Origin: Linum tenue
Lineage: Eukaryota; Streptophyta; Magnoliopsida; Malpighiales; Linaceae
Reading direction: 5' to 3'
Assembly: GCA_946122785.1 (NCBI GenBank)
Contig: CAMGYJ010000007.1
Location: 40,449,587 to 40,513,586 of the forward strand
DNA length: 64,000 nt
In this document: positions 25,041 through 37,575 of the stretch, in pieces
Numbering within the stretch: the first letter of the stretch is position 1
Layout of the letters: each line of letters starts with the position of its first letter
Program-made: the position numbers and the translations under genes
Notes under the pieces: generated by a model
Told to the model about the DNA's origin: nothing
The model's database searches: none
The model's input: the letters and a program-made list of their open reading frames with translations, nothing else

Positions 25041-27214
25041 TTACTGGTCCTTCCACATCTCAGAAAACTCGCCTGCCTCCAGCTGATTTGACAGCTCATG
25101 CACCTTCCTTCTGGTCTTGGCTTTCACCTTCTTGGCATATTTCCCAGCAGTCTTTCGCTTCTCTAGTGCCCGTATCTGAAAACGTGTCCCAAGATCGGGA
25201 GAAAGGTTATTCAGATCATACATGTTATCAAAAAAACCAAACCCAGATATCCTGAACTACGGTCTAAACGAACTTCATCTCTCTTCAAGAGAACACTTTT
25301 TACCAAGGAAAATGAACACTGACCTGGTTGGGCGATATGTAGAATGGATTCTCGTAAAGGGTTGGGCCCCCGAAACTGCCACCAAAGATCTTGATAGGGT
25401 TCAAACAGAATCTCGGACCAACCTGTGTAAGATCACGTAGCAGGTTAAGAACCTTCGACTATAAGTGCTCCATATTCCAATGAAATTAAGATGTGAATTG
25501 GAGTAACCACCTCAACAAGGGTCATCTTGTCCAGGCCTCCACGAGCCATTTTATCGGATTCATTGTGAGGAACTGATATCTGAATTAACAGAAAAGCGGT
25601 TAGAGAGTAAGCAGCAATATCAATGTCTAAATAAGAAACAAACTCAAGATAGCAAAAATGGTGAGAACATATACAAAATAAATAGGGCAAGCAAGCATAA
25701 CTCCTGCTATTTTATGGTTTCACAAATGCAGAAGCGCAGAAATCAGACAGAAACTTGCACATGCCGCTACAGAGTTGCCATATTTATTTCAAAAGAAGGT
25801 GGTACTACTAAGAGATACCCATATACGTTGAATCCATATGTGCAAGATATACTGTAGCAGCTTTCCTAAATTCATTGTGTTTCTAGGGGGAAAAAGCTGG
25901 CATGAGCTAGATAGAATCTATTTTGTCATATGGTAAGGCAAATATTCAACTGTGAATTCACCAGAGTAAGTTATAAGACTCTTTCACAAAAGAATTTCAC
26001 AAGTGCACTTCAGGAATAATTCTGAGGCAACAGATGCAAACTTTACCTGGTAATTACGGAACCATATATGGTCATCCACAATGGAGAAGACAAAGACATG
26101 ATCATGATAAGGCTTAGATTTCCTGTGCTCTTTTGGGACTCCAAATATCTGATCCAAAATCATGCCAAAAATATTACATGTCAAGATTGCACTGCCTCAT
26201 CCACTTCCGTTTGAGAAAATAAGAACAGAATTTACAAACTGAAACCTGAGTTATCATTTCCTTCAAAAGCTTCCAGTGGGCATCTTTGTCAAAATTGGCT
26301 GAGAAAGTTAAAAGTGGGCGCGATCCTTTTAGATGATTCCCAGTAAGCTTCAGCTCTTCCATAGTGTGCACTATCAAACGAAAACCATTCGTTTAGCAAA
26401 AGAAATCTAAAGCAGTAGACCCAATACAAGAACACTACTGAAAATGAACCAAGGCATACAGAAACCTGTGACGATTATAGTTACCTGCATTAACTAGGAA
26501 TTTCACAGATGGTCCACTAGGGCACTTTGCCATCCATAGATACAAGTCTTTGTGCTTCCTGCACTACAGTAAACAAACGATGGAAATAAGCTCATATGAT
26601 AAAGCAAAAGGAATTGCAACTCAAATCCCATATCTTAGCCACCCAAGCTGCCGAAACTAATCACATTTCCACCGTTGATGAACTTCCAAATTACTAACTA
26701 AGAAACAACAATGACGAGAAATGAAGAAATGTTATACCTCAAAGAACAAACAGGAAGAGCAGCTCTTCAGCTCAACCATCTCACTGAGTGCAACTCCTTT
26801 GCTGCTTTGGGATTCAACCTTATTATCTTTCTTACAATGGGGAAGCAGGGAAACCACGTTCAACATCAGGTGCCGGTACCTACCACCATATGGGCATCGT
26901 TAAACCGAGAATCTGACCACGTATTCGAGTATCCAGAATCCGAAATCAAATGAAAACGAAAAAAAATCCTCAATCAATTAAGCTATCAACCTGTAAGCGA
27001 TTCGACGGGAGCAAGTGACCAAGACCTTTTCTTTATTCCTAAAATTCGTAGGCTGATGCACTTCATCGTCTTTGTCTTCGGCAGGAGCAGCAACCGCAGC
27101 AGCCTCTTTGTCTTTCCAACCAAGAAGGGTTCTTTTGGGTCGCTCGGGAGCAACTTCCTCTTTCTTTTGAGGTGCTGCCACGACTGTTTCACTATGCTTC
27201 CGTTTCTTCGCCAT
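25041..27214 (-). CDS. BRX1: BRX1 ribosome-biogenesis protein (Brix domain), eight exons
   Basis: Exons (minus): 27214-26991, 26879-26738, 26563-26485, 26370-26246, 26148-26047, 25579-25511, 25422-25324 and 25175-25041, giving 324 residues, close to other plant BRX1 proteins. BRX1 is a nucleolar factor needed for 60S subunit assembly (27S pre-rRNA processing). The N-terminal 60 residues are Lys/Glu/Ala-rich and variable. The Brix domain then shows RRIAYRYRHLM, LLPHCKKDNKVE, FFECRKHKDLYLWMAKCPSG, NHLKGSRPLLTF, GVPKEHRKSKPYHDHV, FSIVDDHIWFRNYQ, VEVGPRFCLNPIKIFGGSFG and LYENPFYISPNQIRALEKRK. The C-terminus is basic and ends EFSEMWKDQ. All eight exons join in frame at GT-AG sites with no lesion, so the gene looks intact. 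Confidence 0.95.
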
Positions 27215-28247
27215 TGATTTAGCTGGGGAAAGCTGAACTTTTTTAACAACAGAAGTCAGAATCGTGAAATCAAGCTACTCGAGATTCCTTCGAATCAACC
27301 AACAATGGATTTTGGAACGAATCAAATGGGTAAGGCGTAGATAGGAATTTACCAGAACGAGCAAAGATGCGAAGAGGGGCGAATGCTAATGGCGCTTATC
27401 AAAACCCTACCAAAACCTCTGCCGAAATTTGGGAAGGGAGAAAAAGGGCGTACCTAGTAGTAGATGAAAGCTTCAATAGACCAGAGCGGTTAGGCCGGGC
27501 TTTCTTACCGCCATTAGGCCCGGGTCCATTGGGTTAGTGGCCCAGAATTGGTCTTCACAATTTTTTTTTATTCATTAAAAATGACACTTATTAGGATTCG
27601 AATCATGACCATTTTAAAAAAAAAAGCAAAGATCATAATCAATCACACTAAGTACATTTGTTCTATTTTTTTAAAATAAAAACATATAATCGCAGAGAGA
27701 AAAAAACTCTTCCCCCATTTAAAATTCTCTGCTCCAAAAGCGTTTGTAGGAAGGGTAGAATAGGGAGTGTCAATTTTTTTATTTTTCCTCTGTGGAACGG
27801 GCCAACTTACTGTACACATGCGTATTTAAACGGGTCCAGGAGTGTCAATTTTTTTCTTTAAGTCCTTTTATTTCTCCGTGGTGGTAAAATATATATGAAA
27901 AGGCAAAAACAATATTCCTTTTTATTGCTAAAAGGAAAAAAATTTAACAATAAACTAATGCATGGATTCTAATGGGCTAACCGCTAATCATAAAATAAAA
28001 GAGTTGAATGGGCCTGACCTACACGGGATTTGCCCATCAAGTAAAAAAATGAACATCATGGGTTCGCCATTCTAAAATAAGTTATTTTCTCTGGCATAAT
28101 ATATATTATGCTATTATTTTATATCTTAGTGGCTAAAATATAATGTATTTTAAAGTTATTCAATGGTTCAACCTCGACCAACTCAATTAGTCCAATTTTT
28201 ATCATTTCAAATATATATTATGTAATTATTTGAGATCATAATGATTA
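27215..28247. other. BRX1 upstream region, no further gene seen
   Basis: 5' leader and promoter side of BRX1 (to about 27480), then AT-rich sequence. A small direct repeat of GGAGTGTCAATTTTTTT occurs near 27763 and 27838. Confidence 0.4.
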
Positions 28248-28483
28248 AATTATAGTGTATATTGCCAAAGGTCACATAGCTTGGTGGTAAGGGAGGAGGA
28301 CTGGTGACCATAAGGTCCCAGGTTCGATCCTCACCGCCACCATGGTGTTCCCGGAGGCATCCCGCTATCACCCGGACCGCCGGCGGAGGTCCCGGGGTTT
28401 AGCCCGACTACGGCACCACAAAATGTGGTGACCGTGGAGGGTGTTCCTCGTTATCAAAAAAAAAAAAAATTATAGTGTATATT
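28248..28483 (+). mobile_element. tRNA-derived SINE with 16-bp target duplication
   Basis: A body of about 200 bases carries an RNA polymerase III A box (TAGCTTGGTGG, 28277-28287) and B box (GGTTCGATCC, 28321-28330), then a GC-rich tRNA-unrelated part and a tail of about 14 A. It is flanked by perfect 16-base duplications AATTATAGTGTATATT (28248-28263 and 28468-28483). The cloverleaf is not maintained, so it is not a tRNA gene. SINE family not identified. Confidence 0.92.
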
Positions 28484-29429
28484 ACAGGGAATCGTTTGGT
28501 ATTTGTTAGTAAAAAACTAAACAGAAAGATCTATTTGGTTATTTTTAACATTAAAACGATCCTAAACATTTTCAGTTTCCTTTCAAATTTCTATAGTTTT
28601 ATAATTTTATTCCCGAATCAGTGATGTGCTAATGGCGAATTGCAGTCATCTCTTTTCTTTCATTATTTTTTATTTTCAAATAGAAAGTTTAAAAGTAAAG
28701 AATAATTAGAGTTTGGCATGGGTCGGTCAAACAGGCTGAATTTCAAGTTTTGGCCCGTTTTGATCATGTCTAATTTATAATCACATGGTTCCCTGATACC
28801 CGATAAAAATCTCAATCCAAACCAGTTTGGCAGGTGAGTCAGTGTTTACCACCATTTTCTAGGGATACAGGAACGGTGGTTCATATCCCAAATCGTGTTG
28901 TTCATTCTTGATTTCTATAGATTTTATCATGGCTTGGCAAAAAAAAAAACAGAAAGCACAATGATGACAAGATGAAAGTTTTATAAAGTAAATTAATCGG
29001 CCAACGGGCCGAGTAAAAGCTAGCAACGATTGTGAGATGCTCATTTCCTGAAAACCGACGGGATAGACGATTTTTTATTCGATTTTCTATAAAACTTACT
29101 CCACCTCATCATATTACCAGAAACAATATTGTTTCACAAGGTAACAGATACTTGATTTTGGTTCATAAGACTGATTTTTGATTCGTTGCATCATTCATGT
29201 CTCTTTCCTACTAAAATTCACTATTTTTATCACGTGTTTTCCAAAAAAAAAAACTATACAACATTAAACTATACACCCCATTACATTATCAAATTTCATA
29301 CCTCACCTTCCTTCGGCCAAATGGCCGGGGCCACACTAGTTACAAAAATAAAATATCAAATGCACCGATTCACATTCACTGATAAGTGATCACAGCCTTT
29401 CTTATCATTAAATGAACAACTATTAACTT

Positions 29430-29960
29430 GGCCTTGCTAGCGAAACAGGCCTGGAGGGTGCTACTCAATCCGGATTCATGCTTGTGACAGACCTACAAAG
29501 CAAGATATCATCCTCACCATCACTTCCTTGCTGCTGATGCGGGATTCAGACCATCCTGAGCATGGCAGGGGATCTTGGCAGGTCGGGATCTTGTCAAGCG
29601 TGGGCTTCGATGGAGAGTGGGATCAGGGCAGGATATACGGGTTTTGGAAGATGTGTGGTTGCCAACCACTCCCCCCTCATCGCTGACTCTTCTCCCAGAT
29701 GTTTTCGACGCCCCCTTGAAAGTGGTTGATCTCATATGTAGTGACACTCGAGCTTGGAAGAATGACCTCATTGTTGCGTACTTCACTCCGGAATCTGTCT
29801 AGACATCGATTGAGCCCAGCTTCTTCCTCGTCCCAACCTTTCCTCCGACGGTCTATCCTGGATTGCATCACCAGCAATACTCAAAAAATCGAAGAGGTCT
29901 GCCTTCCTTCCCTATTTCTCACCCCTTTTATGTTCATTTTTGAAACTTTCTAACTTAATT
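29430..29960 (+). pseudogene. LINE ORF2 3' fragment
   Basis: Plus-strand frame with AWQGILAGRDLVKRGLRWRV, GSGQDIRVLEDVWLP and a following variable segment, matching the part of plant LINEs just after the reverse transcriptase. Stops and frameshifts on both sides. No RT or RNase H remnant seen nearby. Confidence 0.65.
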
Positions 29961-30268
29961 CCACCATCCATCTTCCTTATACGTGGTCCTAGAAAGAACT
30001 ATTACTTAATTTTAACTTTTGTCTTATTCAACTAAATTAGGGATTAAAAAATGAGATTTTGAGTTCAGCCGTACCTCAAGTTGTGAGGGGATATAATAAC
30101 CATTCAAAGCTTGGGAACTGATACGTAAACGCCGAACCCACCCAATACTGCTTCCCAATATAGCTTCTTCGTCCAACCCACCCGATATTGCTACTTGAAC
30201 TTCAACTAATGGATTTCGAGGCCGTTGGAGGACGCCGCTAGAGCACACGCTGGAGTGCGTCGCTGGAG

Positions 30269-30320
30269 GACGCCGGTGAAGGTGGCGCCGACGCCGGTGA
30301 AGGTGGCGCCGACGCCGGCG
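30269..30320. repeat. 21-base GC-rich tandem repeat
   Basis: GACGCCGGTGAAGGTGGCGCC occurs twice exactly (30269-30289, 30290-30310) plus a 10-base partial unit. In frame it would read as a Val-Ala-Pro-Thr-Pro-Val-Lys repeat, but no gene is supported around it. Confidence 0.85.
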
Positions 30321-30678
30321 GTGTGGTCGACCGCGATGATTATCGTGGGTTGCTCTACAGTAGAGGGAGAAGATGAAGGGATTAAACAGCGTAATGGGTT
30401 TCTAATTCAAAAGGGATTTCTTTTAGTTTTTTAATTCGTCTGTAATCACTTTCTAACTAAAACGGGATTTCTTAATTAGTCAGGGGTAGTTAGGTCATTT
30501 CCGATCCCAGTTAACGGTGAGTAAACCGAATTTTCAACAGAAGGGTAATTTAGTTACGTTGTAAATTTAGAAGGGCATGTTTGTGCAAAAATATAGTACA
30601 TGGGCACGTTTGTTAATCCGCAATAGTAGAGGGGCACAAAATGCTATTAACCCAAAAAATAAGAGCAACTATGAACAA

Positions 30679-31218
30679 TTGGATGGCAACGGACTGGGTC
30701 GGGGCGGATAGTACATATCTATTGCTCCACTTAAAGTAGTTCGGTTTTTACCTATACCCACACAAGAATTGAGTAGAAAATTAAAACTCCCAACCCGTTC
30801 GAGTTTCAGGTATCCAGGGTTATCCATGTGTAATAATTTCTCTTTATAACTCCAATCAAAATGTTAACATTCACACGTATACTCACATTATTTAAGTGGA
30901 AAAGTACGATAATAATTCACTAGAATGAAGAAAATTAATTTCAAACAACACAATTTCATGAAAATATTACATTTCTATGCTAAATATAAAATACGTTGAG
31001 AAAAATAATGATCATTTCTAGACAAAATACATATGCACGTGCATAATCAGGCGGGTTCGAATTGGATAGCGAGAAAACCGTGTCCGTCCATGACCCGCAA
31101 TATTCGGGGATCGTGTTTTACCCGTAACCACTGAAAATCATTACGGTTCGGGTTTTACCTTACCCAATTAGATCGGATTCGGACGGATATCCATGGTTTC
31201 AGATATTTTTGTCATCCC
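30679..31218. mobile_element. Possible hAT-like non-autonomous element
   Basis: Left end GGATGGCAACGG, right end GTCATCCCTTA, with GGGTCGGGGCGG and CGGGTTCG words near the ends, as in the better-supported MITEs of this window. No matching 8-base duplication found, so this stays tentative. Confidence 0.4.
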
Positions 31219-31863
31219 TTATCCTACGAAGTAGGACCAAAATGACCTAGATCATTAATTAAGTCATTAAAAGGATATACAAGCTTCGACTCGCTGCTTG
31301 CCGAAAGTGGAATGAGATCACCAACAAAAAGAACACACATAGACAAGATTAGGCTGGTCCATGAGATTTGGCCTGAGGTTAATTTGAAGCAATTAAAACA
31401 ATAATGTAATCTTCAATAAGGAGTGAAAGTGTCAAAGTCTATATCTATTCTTCTTCTAATAAGTCATGAAAAGAGCCAAAGTGTCCAAAAAATGGATGTT
31501 GGAGCTATTTTTGGCCAGTACAAGACAAAGGGAGCCAATATCCCACCCTCTCCCCCACCGCCCACGTTCCTCCTGCTAGACGCGCCTGAGATGGTGAGTG
31601 CGTCTCACTCGCACGCGGAAAGGGCGGTGATAGGAGCCATATATGTGATGCGCGGACCCCTCGGCAATGGGGCTTTTTGGTCTGTTTGAATAAAAAATTA
31701 CACTTTCATACCTCCAAATTCTCTCCAACGACTAGTTTGACCTCTAACAACCTCTAACAACTATTTTTTTCAATTTACCATATAAATACACTACATTTCT
31801 TCACAACTACTTCACTTCACCATTCCATATCTGTCTCTCCATCTTTTTCACATCTTCTTCATC

Positions 31864-32566
31864 ATGTTTCAACCTAATCGTCCTCCAAATTGGAAGAAAA
31901 GTGAATATGAAGTTTTGTGTAATGCTTGGATATTGTGGAAGATGGTGTTGTTAGTCATCATCAAACCATGATTGATTTTTGGAGGCGAGTGGGAGCGTAT
32001 TTGCTTCTAAGGGATGTTGGGTTTCAAGTACTAACGCGGGCTTACATTTTTTATGGAAGACCATCGTTCACCATTGTGGGTCGTGGAATGCAATGTCGAG
32101 GAGAGCGAAAGTGACACCAAAGAGCGTAGAGAACCCAAGTAATGTGGTTAGTAATCAAGTTCTTATATTTATTATCATACTTTTCATTTCCAATTTATGC
32201 ATGTAGTTTACACTTAATAATATACTTGAGTCAATTTTTAGGTTGTACGAGAAAAAACCTTTTCGTAGCGAACACTAGAAACGATTTCAAGTTGCATCAT
32301 TGTTGGGATATACTCCAATATTCTCGAAAGCTTATGCATCAATTTTATACCACTATAGCACCAATGGATGGATCTACATATCGTCCATGGCATGTGGTGA
32401 TAGTGATAACCCCGACGTTCAAGCAAGTGAGAAGAAGAAGAAGAAGAAGAAGAAGAATGTCGAAAAAATATTGATGGACAATTCAAACACGTATGCAAGG
32501 TTAGCACTTGCTAGGGAGGAGCGTGAACTTGCGATAGATGCAAGAGTCGGAGAGAGGAAGGCATGA
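31864..32566 (+). pseudogene. Myb/SANT (PIF/Harbinger ORF1-like, NAM-associated) pseudogene
   Basis: Begins ATG-FQPNRPPNWKKSEYEVLCNAW, shifts frame to DIVEDGVVSHHQTMIDFWRR, and again to FASKGCWVSSTNAGLHFLWK and TIVHHCGSWNAMSRRA. After an interrupted middle it ends with a Lys-rich run and LALAREERELAIDARVGERK. That order (SANT-like W-x-E-D...AW, FWRR, then RW-T-I, then a basic linker and LAREERE tail) is that of the plant Harbinger-associated Myb-like proteins often annotated as glutathione S-transferase T3-like. At least two frameshifts and an internal stop. The Lys run comes from a GAA microsatellite at 32430-32457. Confidence 0.6.
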
Positions 32567-33429
32567 AACATAGCGAGGGATTTGGGTCAGAATCTCTCGT
32601 TTAAAATACTAGAGAATTTATGTGCAAAATTTAGCTAAAATAACTCGTTTGGATTGTAACACAGAATTTTAATATTAAACTCTAAATTACATTACTGTCC
32701 TCCTCTTAGACCCTTTCTCCGACCAAAGAACTGTGGCTGGTGCCAAGAGAACAATGAAAATCAACGAAGAACAGTGCCCAACCCAGAACCCTGCTTTCCA
32801 CTTTCGGCAAAACCAAGGCGCAACAAGCCACTGATGTCAACAGACCTGGACCGGCTCCCTCACTTCCATCTTCTTCCTCTCAATATCTTCCAACCTGGAC
32901 CTGCTCACTCTCTCTCTCATCTTCTTCCTCTAGGCTATAGATATCTTCCTCCTGAGCCCTGAATTTGGACAGCGTCGTCACTCGTTAGTTATAGTCAGCG
33001 CTCTCTATGGTTTGGGGGTCGTCAACGATTTGACGACGAATCGGGATTCAGGGTTTGTCGATGAGGATGGGAGGAATCGTGAGGACACTGGCGGCAGATG
33101 CGGAGAGGAGAGAAGAAGTGAAAGAGATGAGGATGACATTTGCATCCCAAATCAACCAACAAGAACCCATAATCTTACAACCCAAATCGACAAAACAAGA
33201 AACCAGATCTCCAGAATTGATTCATCCCAGATCATGCACTTCTCTCTCCCATCCATCCGTGATTGGTTCTACCACCAGAAAGTGGAAGCATGCATCGCCG
33301 TCGCCGCTCCAAGCATCTAAAAAATCCATAGTCGGCGCCAAACGAGGTATCTGCTCGATTCCCAGAAATCTCAACATTCACCTAGATGAGGAATGCTTCG
33401 AGAGTTGAAAGTGTTGCGGTTACTTAAAC
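32567..33429. other. Intergenic, no gene recognised
   Basis: Two overlapping plus-strand frames (33012-33320, 33055-33408) have no recognised features. Pyrimidine-rich runs (CTCTCTCTCATC at 32907) are present. Confidence 0.35.
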
Positions 33430-33715
33430 CGTATTAGTATTGGGCCTTGTCCGAGTTGTAGTAGGTACAGATACTTGGCCGTACTCGACTCTTCTCATTA
33501 GGGTTTTAACCCTAGTATATCTCTATATAAGACTTAGCTACGAACTTGTCGTACGCAAGCCGTCAAAATGTAAACCTAATAAGAGATTAGTCATGAGCAC
33601 TTCAGAGCTCACCGTAGATTAGTCATGTTCACATCGAACAGGGAAACCACGTAAAAATCATTTCTTCGTGTTCTTTTTCTTCCGCATTGTCAAATTCTAC
33701 AGAAATGGGTGAAGG
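33430..33715 (+). repeat. Possible Copia-type LTR fragment
   Basis: The stretch has a TATA-like CTATATAAG near 33522. It ends with AACCACGTAAAAATCATT and a CTTCGTGTTC/TTTTTCTTCCGC tail typical of Copia LTR 3' parts. No partner LTR and no target duplication found. Confidence 0.4.
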
Positions 33716-34211
33716 GTTTGGGAAGGGACAAAGGGATGGGAGGTTACGGCGATTGGATTTGGGTAAAATACTCTCAACCAAATGGGTATATCCATATCCA
33801 ACCCATACCCATTTAGATTATGGAAGAAAAATCCAAATCCTACTCAAATCCATCTACAATCCCCCAAACCCATGTATACTTCACCCATAAACTAACCTAC
33901 AATTAATGATTCTACTTGGATTTGGATAAAATTACCCATAGATGAGTCATTGTCATCCTACTATCGATTATATAACCATGGATGAGACTTAGACTTAGGA
34001 GTTAACCCTCCTAAATATAGAATAGAATGACAACATTTCATACAAAAATCCAAGGGGAGTGCTCTACAACATCTATCCAGCTAAAAAAGTACAATTTCCT
34101 GCCTTTGCTAGCTTTAAATCGTTCAAGGAATTCGAATTAGCTTTATTTCGTGTATACATAAACAAACGTTCTCGCAATCCAATTAGTAGTTACCAAATAT
34201 ATGTCTCACCA

Positions 34212-36542
34212 CTAATCTTCAGATTCCTCCCTCTCCCTAAGAACCCCACCAAATTTCTCTACCAAAATGTCCACAACAACCGGCACCAAATCCTTGCAAG
34301 GCACACTCTTCTTGTAAATTTCCCCCAAATGCGAATCGCTCCCAATCTTGCCACCCAAGTAAACATCCGCACCTTCACAGGTCTTCCCGTTCTCATCCCG
34401 AGCCATGCACCCCATGAACCCGATATCCGCAACCTGAACCTGCCCGCAAGTGTTGGGGCACCCGGTCCAGTGCATCCTCACCGGTCGGTCCACCGACACG
34501 AGCCTCCCCACCTCCTCCGTCACCTTCAACGCTCTCGCCTTCGTCTCGATGATCCCCTGCCCGCAAAACTGGCTCCCCGTGCACGCCACCAGCCCTTTCA
34601 TCAGGATTGGGGGCTCGGGGGAAAACCTCTCGATCAGTAAAGGCTCTTTCAGCAAGGACTCGATCTTCGAGTTCTCGATGTTCGGGATGACGATATTTTG
34701 CTCCACGGTGAGGCGGAGCTCCCCGGTGCCGTATTCGTCAGCCAGGCGAGCTAGGCTGTCCATCTCATCGGCTTGGAGTCTTCCTACCGGGATGTGAAGA
34801 CCTACGTAGCTTAGACCTTGTTGCTTCTGTGGATGGACTCCCAAGTAATCTCTTCTCTCCCACTTCTTCTCGACCAGTTCCTCTGGAGATGATCGCTCCA
34901 ACTCTCGATTTGGCATTCTTTTCTCTACCTCTGCCCTGAATCCTTCAATCCCCTGCATTCCAAAGATGATTTTGGCAAATGTCAGCCACACACTTGACAT
35001 AAATTTCGATCAGTCTTTCAATACGCAACTCGATTTATTGAGATGAATAGACACGAACTTACGAGTTCGTCGATCAGCCACATCATCCTCGTCTTCTGTC
35101 GGTTTCCTCGAGTCCCCAGATCCCTGAATGCTTCCAACACGGCTTTACAAAGCGGAATGACATCGTCCCCTGACACCCAAGCATCAAGAGGAATCGCTTC
35201 CTCGCACCTCTTGGGACTAAAGAATCCACCCACTAGTAAATTGAATCCAAATCTTCCATCTTTGGTAGCCGGCATGTAAGCTAGATCGTTGATGTGTGGA
35301 TGTTCATAGAGATCATGAGAACCCACAACACATACATTCCACTTCCTTGGCCTGGAAAAGAAACAAAAACAAAAAGTCAAAACCAAATTTTTTTTTTCCT
35401 GATTATGAGGATGAAGTCGTTACTTGGCATGACCGGGAAACTAACAAATTAGTGAGGGCAAGATTGCCGGCGGAATTGGCGGTGATGAACTGAGACAGCA
35501 GGTTGGTGTAGGCCCTGGTGTCGACGATCTCATCTGGGTCGATTCCGGCGAGCGGATTGCCCACTGGGTTCCTGACATTGTCCATCCCACTCTGTAAGCT
35601 GGTCAACCCAACTCCGGCCAGGCCTTGGAGTATCTCCGGCACATCCGGCAGTACAACGCCGCGAATCTGCCAGTTCTGCCTCGTGGTCACGTCGGCGCAG
35701 CCTTCCTTGCCGTACTTTCTGATCACGCTCGCCAGGTACCTTGTCTGCTCGCTCGTCGTCACCCCATTCGGCAGCTTTAGTCTCATCATGAATCGGCCAT
35801 CTGATTTTGAGGGATAAGAAGATGAAACATTTCAATTCCAAACTGGACCATATCCAATTACAACCACATTACTTAACAATAATTTATGGACAGCTAGAAC
35901 AAGTTTCTGTTTATCCTAATTCACACACAGAACAGCATTGCTCTGTTTTCCACACACCCTATAATCCGGACAATTCAATCGATTGATGGAAAGATTCAGA
36001 TAATTATGATTGGGTGAGCACTAGAATGAAACAAAACCCAATTCTCATATGAGCTTGTCAATATTGGATCGATTCTCAGAAGCCAGCCAAAACAAGTCAA
36101 ACCCAAAAAATCGGAAGAACAGAGATCAATCCAGAGAGTGGGGCTTAGCAAAGAGAAACTCACACTGATGCTTCCTTCTATGGAAGAGGCCGAGCCATTT
36201 GAGTCGAACATCAACATCGTCTTTGTTCAGCTTGTTGCTGTCAATGTCTTCCATGGTCAACTTGGCGAGCTCTTCAATCCCATTCTCGGTGACAAGCTTC
36301 ATGGGTTCTTTCTCCAGCTTCACTTTCTCCTGTGGGTTAATCCCCTGCCGAAACTTCTCCTTCAGTACCCAATACCCTGCTCTTTCTTCCACCCTCGGCT
36401 CCAGCCTCGCCGCTTCCACCTCCGCCGGCGCCGCCGTGGCAGGCGGGCTGACGGCCGCAAAGAGCCTGTTGGGTTTCTGCCTGGTGGAGGCGCGGCATCT
36501 GGGCAGCGGTGGGGTGAGGAACTTGGGGGAAAATGATGACAT
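34212..36542 (-). CDS. NIR: Ferredoxin-nitrite reductase, plastid, four exons
   Basis: Exons (minus): 36542-36164, 35800-35446, 35351-35063 and 34952-34212, giving 587 residues. It reduces nitrite to ammonium in plastids with six electrons from ferredoxin, using siroheme and a [4Fe-4S] cluster. Residues 1-30 (MSSFSPKFLTPPLPRCRAST) look like a chloroplast transit peptide. The two ferredoxin-like/sulfite-reductase half repeats follow (YGRFMMRLKLPNG...; YVGLHIPVGRL...). Cluster cysteines: CTGSQFC (465, 471) and CPNTC (506, 510), with the spacing known from spinach NiR. TRQNWQIRGV and KWNVCVVGSHDLYEHP are family hallmarks. Full length compared with 580-595 residues in other plants. Intron 2 uses a donor GTTAGT; all junctions keep frame. 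It looks functional. Confidence 0.96.
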
Positions 36543-37575
36543 GGTGGGAATTTTTCGTCAGGTGGCAGAGGATTCAAGATCAGAGAAACGGGGGAGGATT
36601 TTGTTTCTTGAGGGGAGTGGAAGGAAGAGGTTTTGTAGAGAAGAAGGAAGGGAAGGGCGGCCTTTGGATGAGGGCGTGTGGCGGTGGGAAGGAGGGGGAA
36701 AGGTTGAACCTTTGGAAGGTGCCAAAGGTCGTGCTCCAGCTCGCATTGCTTGAGGCTGTGGAACGACGGTAGAGAGATTGTGAATTTGATGATAGTTCGG
36801 CTTGTTTTGGCTCTTCTGCAGCCATTTTTTTACGCTACTAATGTTGATACCAGCAAAGCAGTCAATGTTTATTGAGATGGGATACTCCTATAATTTCAAC
36901 AGAATTGTTAAATGCAATTAGATGTAATTTTTTAAAAAATAAACAGTGTCAACAATCATCCAAAACAGCATTAGATCATAAAGTGACCCTATCTTTGGGT
37001 AGGTTGCCAAGTTGTAACCTAAATCATTACTGTATATAGATTAGTCTTTTTGAAGCGCGACTGTGTGAAGCCTTAAAATCACAGCAAGTAGCACTTGTGA
37101 ACGCCCAAGAGCCACTGGGTCTGGGGGAACGCTTTTTCAAGGGTAGATAGTACTGGGCGCAGTCTGAGGCTGGGTGGGAACGGAAGGAGAGGCATTAGCC
37201 ATTATGCAAGGAAGATTCCCAATTTGAAATGTTTAACCTTACGGCGGCTTACACAGCAGCTGAAAGGCCAACGAAGCTTTGTTTTTAATAGGAAGCCCAC
37301 TGGAGCAGACAGATAGATCCGAGTCGAGACCGCCCTCGTCCCGCCACATACATTATTATTTTACTAATAGGATGCCTTTGGCTTTTGCCCCTCTCACCTC
37401 CCTTGAGGCTTCAAACACACGTGACACGTGGCCGCATCTTGCCAGATTCCCTATGGGATGCCCAAAATTTGTTTATGCAAAGATTCATGGCCACCGAGAT
37501 GAAAACTATTCTTTACATTATTGAGATTTGAGCTCAAGGAGTATTTATTAACAAGGAGAGAGTATAGACTAGGGT
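36543..37575. other. Nitrite reductase promoter side and intergenic DNA
   Basis: 5' leader and promoter of the minus-strand gene. Plus-strand frames over 36199-36772 are antisense shadows of exon 1 and its leader. No other gene seen. Confidence 0.45.

Larger units (their letters stand above)
29961..31839. other. Intergenic region with small repeats
   Basis: No gene. Contains the GC-rich 21-base repeat (30269-30320) and a possible hAT-like insertion (about 30679-31218). The end (31700-31860) is a TATA-containing leader-like stretch before the pseudogene. Confidence 0.4.

Noticed and set aside
28264..28340. Possible tRNA gene
   Set aside because: A and B boxes are present but the cloverleaf is not; the A tail and target duplication show a SINE.
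33012..33408. Two overlapping plus-strand frames of about 100 codons
   Set aside because: No motif, no splice context and biased short repeats; chance frames are as likely.
33700..33965. Possible hAT element ending GTCATCCTA
   Set aside because: One terminus-like end only; no partner terminus or target duplication found.
36199..36753. 184-codon plus-strand frame over the nitrite reductase 5' end
   Set aside because: Antisense to exon 1 and its leader.
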